NCBI RefSeq assembly: GCF_001280015.1
Contig: NZ_LGDV01000141.1
Span: 62,001-126,000 of the forward strand
Origin: Streptomyces sp. MMG1121
Lineage (GTDB): Bacteria > Actinomycetota > Actinomycetes > Streptomycetales > Streptomycetaceae
Direction of reading: 5' to 3'
DNA length: 64,000 nucleotides
Shown here: positions 43,893-52,735 of the stretch, piece by piece
Numbering within the stretch: position 1 is the first letter of the stretch
Layout: every line of letters begins with the position of its first letter
Program-made: the position numbers and the translations under genes
The notes under the pieces: model-generated
Told to the model about the DNA's origin: nothing
The model's database searches: none
The model's input: only the letters and a program-made list of their open reading frames with translations

Positions 43893-43920
43893 ACCGTAGA
43901 GGACTGGCTCCTGGTGTCAA
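43893..43920 (-). promoter_or_regulatory. Promoter of the GH127 gene
   Basis: Minus-strand TTGACA (43920-43915), 16-bp spacer, TACGGT (43898-43893). It predicts a leader of about 100 nt containing the TTCGA palindrome. Confidence 0.65.
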
Positions 43921-43995
43921 TGGCACGGGGGAGGCGGCAGCGAGGAGGCCGATAAGAGGTCGACAACTCCTGTGTCAGCGGCCAGAGTTGACGCC

Positions 43996-44772
43996 ATGGA
44001 ACAGGAGGGGGTCTGGGACGCCGCCGTCGCGCGGAGCTACGACACGCCCGGTACCGGTATGTTCGCGCCCGACGTCCTGGCGCCCACGGTGACGCGTCTG
44101 GCCGAGCTGGCGGACGGGGGAGCGGCGCTGGAGTTCGCGATCGGGACCGGACGGGTCGCCGTCCCGCTCGCCGGGCACGGAGTCCCCGTTACCGGCATCG
44201 AGCTGTCCGAGCCGATGGTGGAGCGGCTGCGGACCAAGGCCGGCGAAGCGGCGATCCCCGTGGTCATCGGCGACATGGCGACGACCACGGCCCCGGGGAC
44301 GTACAGCCTCGTCTACCTCGTGTACAACACGATCTCCAATCTGCTCACCCAGGCCGAGCAGGTCGAGTGCTTCCGCAACGCCGCCCGCCATCTCACCCCC
44401 GGCGGCCGGTTCGTGGTCGAGCTGTGGGTGCCCGAGCTGCGTACGCTTCCGCCGGGCAGGGCGGCCACCGTCTGGCAGGTCGACGCCGGCTACGTCGGGC
44501 TGGACACCTACGACGTCCTCAACCAGCGTGTCGTATCGCACCACTTCCACTTCGGCGCCACCGAGCAGGCCCGGCTCCGGCGCAGCCCGCACCGCTACAT
44601 CTGGCCCGCAGAACTCGACCTCATGGCCCAACTGGCCGGATTCGAGCGTGAGTCGCGGCACGCGGACTGGGACGGCGCGGAATTCACCGCCGACTCCCGC
44701 TCCCATGTGTCCGTCTACCGGATCCCGGTGAAGCAGTGGCCCGGCGCGTCCTCAGCGCGGCAGCAGCCGTAG
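43996..44772 (+). CDS. SAM-dependent methyltransferase
   Basis: A 258-residue class I methyltransferase. LEFAIGTGRVAVPLAGHGVPVTGIELSEPMVERL contains the SAM loop (IGTGR in place of GCGTG) and the acidic end of beta2; VVIGDM and LVYLVYNTISNLLTQ follow, then LTPGGRFVVELWVPE. Substrate unknown. Its 3' end overlaps the convergent PucR gene by 21 bp. Confidence 0.9.
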   Translation: MEQEGVWDAAVARSYDTPGTGMFAPDVLAPTVTRLAELADGGAALEFAIGTGRVAVPLAGHGVPVTGIELSEPMVERLRTKAGEAAIPVVIGDMATTTAPGTYSLVYLVYNTISNLLTQAEQVECFRNAARHLTPGGRFVVELWVPELRTLPPGRAATVWQVDAGYVGLDTYDVLNQRVVSHHFHFGATEQARLRRSPHRYIWPAELDLMAQLAGFERESRHADWDGAEFTADSRSHVSVYRIPVKQWPGASSARQQP

Positions 44773-45918
44773 CGCGTACAGGGCCGCGCCCAGGTCGGCC
44801 AGCGCGGCCGGGTCCGAGAGCGGGCGGCCCGTCAACTCCTCGATGCGGCGCAGCCGGTAGCGCACGGTGTTCGGGTGGACGAAGAGACGCTCCGCCGCCT
44901 CGGTGGCCGCGCCGCCCGCGGTGAACCAGTGCCCGAGCGTGCGCAGCAGCCGCGCCCGCTCCGCCTCCGGCAGGGCGAGGACCGGCCCCAGGGCGACCTC
45001 GACCAGCCGGCTCGCCTCCGCCGGGGCCGCGGCGACCAGCATGGCCAGCGGGCTGTCGTCGAAGAGCGTGACCCCCGGACCGTCGCCGGGCAGCCCGGCC
45101 AGGGCCAGCCGGGCGAACCGCAGCGCCTGCGGTGTGTCCCGCAGTGAGTCGAACCGGGGGCTGACCCCGACCCGGGCGCGGCGCCTGCGCAGCGCCCGCA
45201 GGCTCTCCGGCTCGGCGTCCCGGTGCGCGAGCGAGACCAGCCCGATCTGCTGGTCGGGCAGCAGCCGCCAGACCGACGACACCCCGAAGCGGCGCAGTGC
45301 CGCCTCGATGCCGGGCAGTGGCTCCTGACCGGGATCCGGCACGTCGGCGGCCACGACCGCGTACGGGCCCCGCTCCGGCAGACCGAGCTGCCGGGCCGCC
45401 TCCCACGGCGTCGTACGATCCGCGAGCGCGCCCGTGAACAGCGCCTCGGCCAACGCCGAACGGCGCGCCTCGCGTTGCAGCGCCAGCTCCGCGCTGGTCT
45501 CGCGGTAGGCGGCCGCCACCGCCTCCGCGTACCGGCCGAACAGGGCCCAGACCTCCGACGAACCGACCACCAGCTCGGCGTCCGTGACCTCCGGGTGCCG
45601 ACGCGCCTCGTCGACCACCTCCGACCAGAACAGCTCGAAACCGACCCGATAGGCGTGCAGTGTGTCCGCGAGGGGTACGCCCTGCTCCGCGCGCAGACGC
45701 CCGGTCTGCAGCGCGGCCCCCACGTCCGGTTCGGTGCCGAAGGCGAAACGGCACAGGAGCAGATCGGCGTTGTCCGCGCAGGACTCCCGAAGCGACGCGA
45801 AGGGGATGAGCGCGTCGTCCGCGTACGACTCGACCTCCGTCCGGATGCGCTCGGTCATCCGCTCGCCCAGCTCCGGAAGGCGCGCACGCAACGCCGCGCC
45901 CACATTCTGCAGACTCAT
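44752..45918 (-). CDS. PucR family transcriptional regulator
   Basis: A 388-residue regulator with an N-terminal RsbRD/GGDEF-like sensory half and a C-terminal PucR HTH (LLRTLGHWFTAGGAATEAAERLFVHPNTVRYRLRRIEELTGRPL). The ATG at 45918 has TACGCT ending 6 nt upstream and no ribosome site (leaderless pattern). It is divergent from an acyl-CoA ligase with a TTGTTC/GAACAA palindrome between them, so it probably controls that gene. Confidence 0.9.
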   Translation of the reverse strand: MSLQNVGAALRARLPELGERMTERIRTEVESYADDALIPFASLRESCADNADLLLCRFAFGTEPDVGAALQTGRLRAEQGVPLADTLHAYRVGFELFWSEVVDEARRHPEVTDAELVVGSSEVWALFGRYAEAVAAAYRETSAELALQREARRSALAEALFTGALADRTTPWEAARQLGLPERGPYAVVAADVPDPGQEPLPGIEAALRRFGVSSVWRLLPDQQIGLVSLAHRDAEPESLRALRRRRARVGVSPRFDSLRDTPQALRFARLALAGLPGDGPGVTLFDDSPLAMLVAAAPAEASRLVEVALGPVLALPEAERARLLRTLGHWFTAGGAATEAAERLFVHPNTVRYRLRRIEELTGRPLSDPAALADLGAALYALRLLPR

Positions 45919-45941
45919 GTGCGCAGCGTACGGTGGCCCGT

Positions 45942-45957
45942 TTGTTCTGCGGAACAA
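45942..45957. promoter_or_regulatory. TTGTTC-TGCG-GAACAA palindrome
   Basis: Perfect 6-bp inverted repeat in the 158-bp divergent gap, about 12 bp upstream of the PucR -10 box, thus overlapping the -35 region. Probable site for PucR autoregulation and for the ligase. Confidence 0.5.
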
Positions 45958-46076
45958 CACCGGACGGCATGGACTGTGGGCGTGGCCATGGACGCGCGCG
46001 AGCGTGCACGCGAGCATGCCGTGAGCGCTCGCGGCGGGACCCGTGAGTGCCGGGAGCAGGGGTGCGAGGAGGCATC

Positions 46077-47570
46077 ATGGCCAATCTGGCGGACTTTCTG
46101 GTGGACACGGCGCGGCGCCTGCCCGACCGCCCGGCGCTGCGGCTGGGGACGGCGACCACCACCTACGCCGAGCTGGACCGGCTGAGCGCCCAGGCCGCCG
46201 CCCTGCTGCGCACCGAGGGCCTGCGCACCGGCGACCGGGTCGCGCTGATGCTGCCCAACGTGCCCGAGTTCGTCGTCCTGTACTACGCCGTCCTGCGCGC
46301 CGGCGGCATCGTGGTGCCGATGAACCCGCTGCTCAAGGAGCGCGAGACCGCCTATCACCTGCGCGACTCCGGCGCCGTGCTGCTCTTGGAGTGGCATCGG
46401 GCGCCGGGCGAGGGCGCCGCGGGCGCGGCCGCCGCGGGCGTGCGCCACCTGTCGGTCGAACCCGCCGCCCTCGCCACCGAACTGGCCCGCCTGGAGCCGC
46501 AGTTCGAGGTCACGCCCGCCGCCGGCGACGACGTCGCCGTACTGCTCTACACCTCCGGCACCACCGGCCACCCCAAGGGCGCCGCGCTCACCCACGCCGG
46601 GCTGCGCCACAACACCGAGGTCAACGTCACCGAGGTCCAGCGGCTGACCTCCGAGGACGTGATCGTCGGCTGTCTGCCGCTGTTCCACATCTTCGGGCAG
46701 ACCTGCACGATGAACGTCGCCGTCCGCAGCGGCGCCTCGCTCACCCTCGTCCCCCGCTTCGAGCCGGGCACGGTGCTCGACGCCATCGCCCGCGACCGGG
46801 CCACCGTCTTCGAGGGCGTGCCCACCATGTACGCGGCGCTGCTCCAGCACCCGGGCGCCACCGGGGCCGACATGTCCAGCCTGCGTATGTGTGTCTCGGG
46901 CGGCGCCTCGCTGCCGGTGGAGGTCCTGCACGGGTTCGAGCGGCGCTTCGGCTGCATGGTGCTGGAGGGCTTCGGCATGTCCGAGACCAGCCCGGTCGTC
47001 TCGTTCAACCACCCCGACCGCCCCCGCAAGCCCGGTTCCGTCGGCACGCCCATCCGCGATGTGGAGGTCCGGCTGCTCGACGCCACCGGCCGGGACGTCG
47101 CGACGGGCGAGGTCGGTGAACTGGCCGTGCGCGGGCCCAACGTGATGAAGGGGTACTGGAACCGCCCCGAGGACACGGCCGCCACGATCCCCGACGGCTG
47201 GCTGCGCACCGGCGACCTGGCCCGCCGGGACGAGGACGGCTTCCTCTACATCGTCGACCGCAAGAAGGACCTGATCATCCGCGGCGGCTACAACGTCTAC
47301 CCGCGCGAGATCGAGGAGGTCCTGCACGAGCACCCCGCCGTCGCCCTCGCCGCGGTCCTCGGTGTGCCCGACGAGCGGCTCGGCGAGGAGGTGGCGGCCG
47401 CGGTGGTGCTGCGCCCGGGAGCCCGGGCGGACACCGCGGAGTTGCAGCAGTTCGTCCGGGACCGGGTCGCCGCCTACAAGTACCCGCGCCGCCTCTGGCT
47501 GACGGACGCGCTGCCGATGGGCCCCAGCGGCAAGATCCTCAAGCGCGAGATCACCGCGCCGGCGTCCTGA
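46077..47570 (+). CDS. Long-chain acyl-CoA ligase (AMP-forming)
   Basis: A 497-residue adenylate-forming enzyme. The P-loop-like motif LLYTSGTTGHPKGAALTH, A4-type PLFHIFGQT, A5 GFGMSETSP, A8 GWLRTGDLARRDEDGFLYIVDRKKDLIIRGGYNVYPREIE and A10 Lys in PSGKILKREI are all intact. It activates a fatty or aryl acid to its CoA thioester. GAGGAGG lies 6 nt before the ATG. It is divergent from the PucR gene. Confidence 0.95.
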   Translation: MANLADFLVDTARRLPDRPALRLGTATTTYAELDRLSAQAAALLRTEGLRTGDRVALMLPNVPEFVVLYYAVLRAGGIVVPMNPLLKERETAYHLRDSGAVLLLEWHRAPGEGAAGAAAAGVRHLSVEPAALATELARLEPQFEVTPAAGDDVAVLLYTSGTTGHPKGAALTHAGLRHNTEVNVTEVQRLTSEDVIVGCLPLFHIFGQTCTMNVAVRSGASLTLVPRFEPGTVLDAIARDRATVFEGVPTMYAALLQHPGATGADMSSLRMCVSGGASLPVEVLHGFERRFGCMVLEGFGMSETSPVVSFNHPDRPRKPGSVGTPIRDVEVRLLDATGRDVATGEVGELAVRGPNVMKGYWNRPEDTAATIPDGWLRTGDLARRDEDGFLYIVDRKKDLIIRGGYNVYPREIEEVLHEHPAVALAAVLGVPDERLGEEVAAAVVLRPGARADTAELQQFVRDRVAAYKYPRRLWLTDALPMGPSGKILKREITAPAS

Positions 47571-47577
47571 GCCGGAA

Positions 47578-47622
47578 CCCCGGCCGGCCCGGCGTCAGGA
47601 GAACTGTGACGGGCCGGCCGGG
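47578..47622. terminator. Bidirectional hairpin terminator
   Basis: CCCGGCCGGCCC..GTC pairs with GACGGGCCGGCCGGG with a small bulge and a loop of about 10 nt. It lies between the convergent ligase and the membrane protein and even includes the stop codon of the latter (47595). Confidence 0.75.
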
Positions 47623-48206
47623 ACCCGCCTGCGGGCGGCGAACGCCGTGGCGGCGAGCAGGAGGACGACGGCGCCCACGCCAGGCTTCCACGGTGTGTTC
47701 GGCTCTCCCGCGATCGGCGCCACCCGGTGCCTGGGGTCGTAGGCGACGTGGACCCGCCTGCCCTCGGACGCGATGCGCCGGTCGCTGTTGATCTCGGTGG
47801 GGTATCCGCCGGGACAGTCCAGCGCGAGGCGGTAGACGGTCTTCGCGATGCCGTCCTCGCCGAAGGCCGCGATCTTCCTGTCGTGCACCGCCCGTACGAC
47901 ACAGGTCGCCGACGCGGTGCGCTGCACCAACTGGTCCGCCGTGGCTGCCACCATGAGCGGGCCGATGGCCAGGAAGAGCGCGCCGAACAGTCCGCCGCTC
48001 CCGCTGACCAGCGCGAAGTACACCGCACAGGCACAGCCGACCAGCACCGCGCCGGCCACCACCGCGACCCCGGTCGACGGCGCCGAGGCGCTCACGAGAC
48101 ACCAGTGGGCCCAGGCGTACAGGGCCGCGGCCGCCGCGCCGGGCAGCGCCGCGGCGAGCCATCGCGGCCGGGTCCCGATGTCTTCCCCGTCTGCGTCCTC
48201 TGTCAT
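47595..48206 (-). CDS. Membrane protein of unknown function
   Basis: A 203-residue protein with three N-terminal hydrophobic segments (LPGAAAAALYAWAHWCLVSA, VAVVAGAVLVGCACAVYFAL, LFGALFLAIGPLMVAATA), an extracytoplasmic region (TASATCVVRAVHDRK...LALDCPGGYPTEINSD...VHVAYDPRHRVAP) and a C-terminal helix. The two Cys could pair. Layout resembles DUF3592-like proteins. A GGGG motif precedes the ATG at 48206; a GTG two codons upstream is possible. Confidence 0.7.
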   Translation of the reverse strand: MTEDADGEDIGTRPRWLAAALPGAAAAALYAWAHWCLVSASAPSTGVAVVAGAVLVGCACAVYFALVSGSGGLFGALFLAIGPLMVAATADQLVQRTASATCVVRAVHDRKIAAFGEDGIAKTVYRLALDCPGGYPTEINSDRRIASEGRRVHVAYDPRHRVAPIAGEPNTPWKPGVGAVVLLLAATAFAARRRVPAGPSQFS

Positions 48207-48329
48207 GAACACCCCTGGCAGAGGACGTGAGAGCGGGCTGTCCGGTTGCGGCGCGCCCGGCTGGACAAGCTGCCTCGACCGGGGGCGTCGAAGGCCGAGG
48301 CCGATGGGACGGACCGGTGCCCCCGCCTC

Positions 48330-49688
48330 TCACCAGCCCGTCAGGAGCAGGTGGTTGACGAGAAGGGCGAGTACGGCCTGTGCGGACAGCCAGGCGCGGG
48401 GGTGGGTCAGGAGGGAGCAGGCCGGGAGCAGCCACAGGGCGAAGGGCAGCCAGATGCGTTCCGTCTCCGCCTTGCTCATGCCGGACAGGTCGGCGATCAG
48501 CAGGGTGAGCAGGGCCGCTGTCACGAGCAGCGCGAGGCGGATCCGCGCGGAACCGGGCCGGGTGGTCCCAGGGCCGCGGCTCGTGAGCAGTACGGCGCTC
48601 GTGCGGCGCAGGCCCGCCGACGTGGCCAGGCCGGTGATGACCACGGTGCAGGCGAGGTTGGCCCACACCCAGTAGCCGTAGGGGCGGGTGCCGCCCACGC
48701 CCTGGTAGTAGCGCGTGATGAGCAGGTGATAGGCCTCCCACCAGTTGAACCCGGCCAGCGTGAACACCACGGGGAACACGGCCAGTCCGGCGAGCAGGGG
48801 CAGCAGCAGGACGGGGCGTTCGCGCAGTCCGGCCCGGCCGAGCACGAGCACCGCCACGCCGATCAGGGCGAACAGCGTGAGGCCGTAGGAGAGATAGCAG
48901 GTCAGGCCGAACAGCAGGCCCGAGGCCGCCGCGCACCACAGGGACCGTCGGGTCACGGCGAGGGCGAGCAGGGCCACGGACCAGGCGGCGACGGCGGCGA
49001 AATAGCCGTCGGCGGAGACGCCCTGCCACACCGCGGCCGGGGCCAGGACGAGGAACGGCGCGGCCCGCCGCGCGAGCGTCTCGTCGGTCAGCGCGCGCAG
49101 GGCGATCAGCACGGCCGCACACCCCGTCGCCCCGACCACGATGACCCACATCCCCGCCCAGCCGCCCCCGTGCAGCCCGATGCGGTCCAGCAGGACGAAG
49201 GTGAGCGTGGCGGCCGGCGGGTGGCCGGCGATGTGCGCGGGCCAGGGGTCGGGGGTGCCGCTGACGATGTGGTGGGTGAAGTCGCGCAAGGTGGCGGGGA
49301 TGTCGTGGAAGCGGCCGATGACCCGGAGGTACTCGTTGGTCGTGGTCAGCCTGCCCGCGATGCCCCGCTGCCAGCCGTCGACCAGGGCGAGGGAGAGGAT
49401 CCAGGCCAGCGCGGCCGCCCAGGCCGCCGCGAGCAGCGCCCGCCAGGGCAGGCGCGCGGCGAGCGCCGGGCCGTACGCCACGGTGGCCGCCGCCACCGCC
49501 AGCGCCGCCGGGGTGCCGGGCCCGACGTGCGGGTCCCAGTCGGCGAAGATCGGCGGCCAGTGCACGAACAGGGTGCGGCGGGTGTCCTGGATGTGCCGGC
49601 CGACCAGGACGGCCGTCGTCACGAGCAGGGCGGCGGCGATGACGGCGTACAGGTCGCGGCGCAGGTCGCGGTGGAGGAAGCGGATCAC
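48330..49688 (-). CDS. Multi-pass membrane protein, GT-C-like glycosyltransferase
   Basis: A 452-residue protein with about eleven membrane segments. After the first helix it has WPPIFADWDPHVGPGTP, and a large early loop (NEYLRVIGRFHDIPATLRDF, HIAGHPPAATLTF) that resembles the GT-C mannosyltransferase fold with acidic residues near the first loop; such enzymes use polyprenyl-phosphate sugars. The GTG follows TAGCGT by 6 nt (leaderless). It is divergent from the molybdopterin oxidoreductase, 113 bp away, and may work with the GT2 and DUF2064 genes nearby. Confidence 0.75.
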   Translation of the reverse strand: MIRFLHRDLRRDLYAVIAAALLVTTAVLVGRHIQDTRRTLFVHWPPIFADWDPHVGPGTPAALAVAAATVAYGPALAARLPWRALLAAAWAAALAWILSLALVDGWQRGIAGRLTTTNEYLRVIGRFHDIPATLRDFTHHIVSGTPDPWPAHIAGHPPAATLTFVLLDRIGLHGGGWAGMWVIVVGATGCAAVLIALRALTDETLARRAAPFLVLAPAAVWQGVSADGYFAAVAAWSVALLALAVTRRSLWCAAASGLLFGLTCYLSYGLTLFALIGVAVLVLGRAGLRERPVLLLPLLAGLAVFPVVFTLAGFNWWEAYHLLITRYYQGVGGTRPYGYWVWANLACTVVITGLATSAGLRRTSAVLLTSRGPGTTRPGSARIRLALLVTAALLTLLIADLSGMSKAETERIWLPFALWLLPACSLLTHPRAWLSAQAVLALLVNHLLLTGW

Positions 49689-49801
49689 ACCCGAACGCTA
49701 GGCCGGGAGAGCGGTGCCGGGCCGCCGTCCGGGCCGGATGTCAGCGTTTCGTCATGGGTCGCGCACCCGATTCCGGGTGCTGCCCGGCCTACGGTCGGGA
49801 C

Positions 49802-51034
49802 ATGCGCGACCATTCCCGGCTTCCCACTTCCCCAGGTTTCTGGCGCAGCCCGCTGCGCGGCTCCTGGTTCACCTCCGTGCTCGGCCTCGTCCTGCTCGTC
49901 GGCATCACCGTGATGTTCGTGACCGGCCTGGTGTCGTACGCCGCCTACAACCCGGACCTGTCCCGGGTGAACGACACGACACCGGACAAGGGCATCCTGG
50001 GCTTCTACCTCTTCGCCTGGCCCACCGGCCCGGTGTGGCTGTACCGGTTCACCCAAGGCCTCCATGTCACGCTCGGCATCACCCTGATCCCGGTGCTGCT
50101 GGCCAAGCTGTGGTCGGTGGTGCCGAAGCTGTTCGCGCTGCCGCCGGTCCGCTCCGTCACGCACGGGCTGGAGCGGATCTCGCTGCTGCTCCTGGTCGGC
50201 GGCGGGCTGTTCGAGTTCACGACCGGGGTGCTCAACGTCCAGTTGGACTATGTCTTCCCCGGCTCCTTCTATCCGCTGCACTTCTACGGCGCCTGGGTCT
50301 TCTTCGCCGCGTTCGTGGCCCACGCCGTGCTGAAGGTCCCGACCGCGCTGCGCGCCGTACGGCATCGCCTGCGCGAGGGCAGCTATCTGGAGTCCCCGCG
50401 CCCCGCCGCGCCCACCGTCTCCCGGCGCGGTGCCCTCTGGCTGGTCGGCGGCGGCTCGCTGCTGCTGTTCGCGACCACGGTCGGGCAGACCCTGGGCGGC
50501 CCCTTCCGCCGTACGGCCCTGCTCGCGCCGCACGGCACGGCCGATCCCGGCGGGGGCCCGAACGGCTTCCAGATCAACAAGACCGCCGCCTACGCCGGGA
50601 TCACCGCGGCCGACGTCCACGAGGACAACTGGCGCCTCGTCGTCACCGGCCGCACCGGAACCGTCCGGCTCACCCGCGCCCAGCTCCTCCAACTGCCCCT
50701 GCACAGCTCGTCGTTGCCGATCGCGTGCGTCGAGGGCTGGTCGACCGCCGACCAGTGGTGGCGCGGGGTGCGGCTGCGCGACCTCGCCGCGCTCGTCGGG
50801 TACGAGGGCGATCCGCCGGACGTGCTCGTGGAGTCCCTGCAACGCCACGGCGCCTTCCGCCGCGCGGCGCTGCGTGCCAACCAGGTGGCCGACGGGCGCT
50901 CCCTGCTCGCCCTGTATGTCAACGGCGAGGAACTGTCCCCCGACCACGGCCACCCGGCGCGGATCATCGTGCCCGCGGCACCCGGCGTGCTCAACACCAA
51001 GTGGGTGGCCCGGCTGACCTTCGGAGACCTGTGA
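49802..51034 (+). CDS. Molybdopterin-dependent oxidoreductase with cytochrome b561-like domain
   Basis: A 410-residue fusion. Residues 1-225 form a four-to-five-helix membrane part with His residues (LHVTLG, SFYPLHFYG, FVAHAVLK) placed to bind haem. Residues ~255-410 are a sulfite-oxidase-type molybdopterin domain with the cofactor-binding Cys309 in PIACVEGWSTADQWWRGVRLRDL. It probably passes electrons between the membrane pool and an extracytoplasmic substrate. The ATG follows TACGGT by 6 nt (leaderless pattern). Its stop overlaps the next ATG by one base. Confidence 0.9.
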   Translation: MRDHSRLPTSPGFWRSPLRGSWFTSVLGLVLLVGITVMFVTGLVSYAAYNPDLSRVNDTTPDKGILGFYLFAWPTGPVWLYRFTQGLHVTLGITLIPVLLAKLWSVVPKLFALPPVRSVTHGLERISLLLLVGGGLFEFTTGVLNVQLDYVFPGSFYPLHFYGAWVFFAAFVAHAVLKVPTALRAVRHRLREGSYLESPRPAAPTVSRRGALWLVGGGSLLLFATTVGQTLGGPFRRTALLAPHGTADPGGGPNGFQINKTAAYAGITAADVHEDNWRLVVTGRTGTVRLTRAQLLQLPLHSSSLPIACVEGWSTADQWWRGVRLRDLAALVGYEGDPPDVLVESLQRHGAFRRAALRANQVADGRSLLALYVNGEELSPDHGHPARIIVPAAPGVLNTKWVARLTFGDL

Positions 51035-51516
51035 TGCCACGTCGTGTACGGCTGCCCCTGCGCCCGCCGCTGCCTCTGGGCAGCCCTCTCCAGCTGCTGC
51101 TGCTCGCCTGCTCGTTCGCGCTCGCCGCGTACGCCGGGATCCGGCTCTTCGCCGGTGACTGGTTCGGGGTGGCGCTGTGGATCGTCGGCGCCGCGGTGCT
51201 GCACGACCTCGTCTTCGTGCCGCTGTACGCACTGGCGGACCGGCTGGTCGTGCGCGGTCTCGGGGCGGCCGGGCGGCGCGGCTGGACCTCGTACGTACGG
51301 GTCCCGACCGCGCTGTCCCTGCTGCTCCTGCTCGTCTGGTTCCCGCTGATCAGCGGGATGACGGCCGAGCACTACCGGTTGGCCACCGGGCTCTCCCCGG
51401 ACGGCTTCCTCGCCCGCTGGCTGCTGATCACGGCCGTCCTGTTCGGCGCGTCGGCGCTGCTGCTGGCGCTGCGCGTGCGCAAGGCGGCGAAGCAGCGCCC
51501 GCCGGCCTCCCACTGA
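51034..51516 (+). CDS. Small integral membrane protein coupled to the Mo-oxidoreductase
   Basis: A 160-residue protein with four hydrophobic segments (LLLLACSFALAAYAGIRLF, WFGVALWIVGAAVLHDLVFVPL, ALSLLLLLVWFPLIS, WLLITAVLFGASALLLALRV). TGATG joins it to the oxidoreductase stop, and GGAGA lies upstream, so it is translationally coupled and likely part of the same complex. Function not known. Its last 145 bp are overlapped by the antisense tail of the methyltransferase gene. Confidence 0.75.
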   Translation: MPRRVRLPLRPPLPLGSPLQLLLLACSFALAAYAGIRLFAGDWFGVALWIVGAAVLHDLVFVPLYALADRLVVRGLGAAGRRGWTSYVRVPTALSLLLLLVWFPLISGMTAEHYRLATGLSPDGFLARWLLITAVLFGASALLLALRVRKAAKQRPPASH

Positions 51517-52121
51517 GCGACGGGCCGCCAGCCGGCCCGGCGCGCGTAGCGGAGCAGGGCCGGGGTGCCGAGGCGCGCCCAGGGGAAGGCGGCGCCGGCG
51601 GTGCCGGCGCCGGCCGCGGCGACCACCTCGACCCGGGCGCGTTCGTCGACGTGTCCGGGCACGGTCTCGGCGATCAGCAGACCGCCCGGACGCAGCAGCC
51701 CGGCCATCCGCTCCAGCAGCGCGGCCGGGTCACCGCCGATGCCGACGTTGCCGTCCATGAGCAGCACGGTGTCCCAGCGGCCCTCGCCGGGCAGCGGCTC
51801 GAAGACCGAGCGGCGCAGCGCCGTCCCGCCGAGCCGTCCCGTGTGCTCGACGGCGGCCTCGCTGACGTCGATGCCGAGGACGGTACGGCCCCGGGCCGCG
51901 AGTTCCGCGACCAGCCGGCCCGGACCGCAGCCGACGTCGAGGACGGCGCCCTCGCAGCGGTCCAGCACCTCCAGGTCGACCCGGTCGGGCCGGCCGCACC
52001 AGCGCTCCACCTCCAGCGGCAGCAGCCAGCCGTCGGTACGGCGCAGGAACAGCGGGCCGTGGCCGGTGCGCAGGGCGGCGGCGTACGGGTCTGCGGTGGC
52101 CCACGCGACGGAGCCGCTCAT
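51372..52121 (-). CDS. SAM-dependent methyltransferase
   Basis: A 249-residue class I methyltransferase. VLDVGCGPGRLVAELAARGRTVLGIDVSEAAVEH is the SAM site, then DTVLLMDGNVGIGGDPAALLERMAGLLRPGGLLIAE. The recognisable fold ends at GGRCFAALR (about 51513); the last ~45 residues are antisense to the membrane-protein gene and probably not conserved. ATGA overlap with the DUF2064 gene upstream shows an operon GT2-DUF2064-methyltransferase. Confidence 0.9.
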   Translation of the reverse strand: MSGSVAWATADPYAAALRTGHGPLFLRRTDGWLLPLEVERWCGRPDRVDLEVLDRCEGAVLDVGCGPGRLVAELAARGRTVLGIDVSEAAVEHTGRLGGTALRRSVFEPLPGEGRWDTVLLMDGNVGIGGDPAALLERMAGLLRPGGLLIAETVPGHVDERARVEVVAAAGAGTAGAAFPWARLGTPALLRYARRAGWRPVAQWEAGGRCFAALRTRSASSSADAPNRTAVISSQRARKPSGESPVANR

Positions 52122-52735
52122 CGCGGGGTGACCGATGTGCACTGGGCCAGCCGGGCGGCGAACCGGCCGTGCGGGGCCAGCGCGGCGACGGCGCGGGCGT
52201 CGGCGGCGGTGTCCACGTCCCGCAGCCGGGGCAGCTCGCGCACCCGTAGCCCGGCGGCCAGCAGCCGCTCGCGCTGCACGGCCCCGGTCACCGGCGTCGA
52301 CATCGGCACACCCCGCAGCAGGGCGGGATCGGGGGCGGCGAGCCCGAGGGCCCAGAAGCCGCCGTCCTCCGCCGGGCCGAGGTAGGCGTCACAGCCGGCG
52401 AAGTCCACCGTGAGCAGGTCCGGCGTCACCTGCGGGGTGTCCATGCCGATGAGCAGCGCCGGACCGCGGCAGTGCGCGAAGGCGTCCGCGAGCCGTTCGT
52501 CCAGGCCACCCGCGCACTGCGGCAGCACCTCGAAGCCGGGCGGCAGCCAGTCGCCCGGTGCCCCGTCCAGGACGAGGATCCGCCGGGTCGCCGGGGTGGC
52601 GGCCACGGCGCGCAGGGTGTCGGCGAGGGCCGCCTCCGCGAGCCGCGCCGCCTCCTGCGGGGTGAACGGCGGGGTGAGCCGGGTCTTGACCCGGCCCGGG
52701 AGCGGTTCCTTGGCGATGACGAGAAGCGTGGTCAC
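52118..52735 (-). CDS. DUF2064/TIGR04282 glycosyltransferase-like protein
   Basis: A 205-residue protein of the DUF2064 family (VIAKEPLPGRVKTRLTPPFTPQEAARLAEAALADTL, LLIGMDTPQVTPDLL, DAYLGPAEDGGFWALGLA), a nucleotidyl/glycosyl-transferase-type fold. GMDTPQ contains the likely metal Asp. GTGA overlap with the upstream GT2 gene and ATGA overlap with the downstream methyltransferase make a tightly coupled three-gene operon. Confidence 0.92.
   Translation of the reverse strand: MTTLLVIAKEPLPGRVKTRLTPPFTPQEAARLAEAALADTLRAVAATPATRRILVLDGAPGDWLPPGFEVLPQCAGGLDERLADAFAHCRGPALLIGMDTPQVTPDLLTVDFAGCDAYLGPAEDGGFWALGLAAPDPALLRGVPMSTPVTGAVQRERLLAAGLRVRELPRLRDVDTAADARAVAALAPHGRFAARLAQCTSVTPR

Noticed and set aside
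45942..45957. TTGTTC-N4-GAACAA considered as an SOS (LexA) box
   Set aside because: LexA boxes of actinobacteria have GAAC-N4-GTTC; here the half-sites are in the reverse order.
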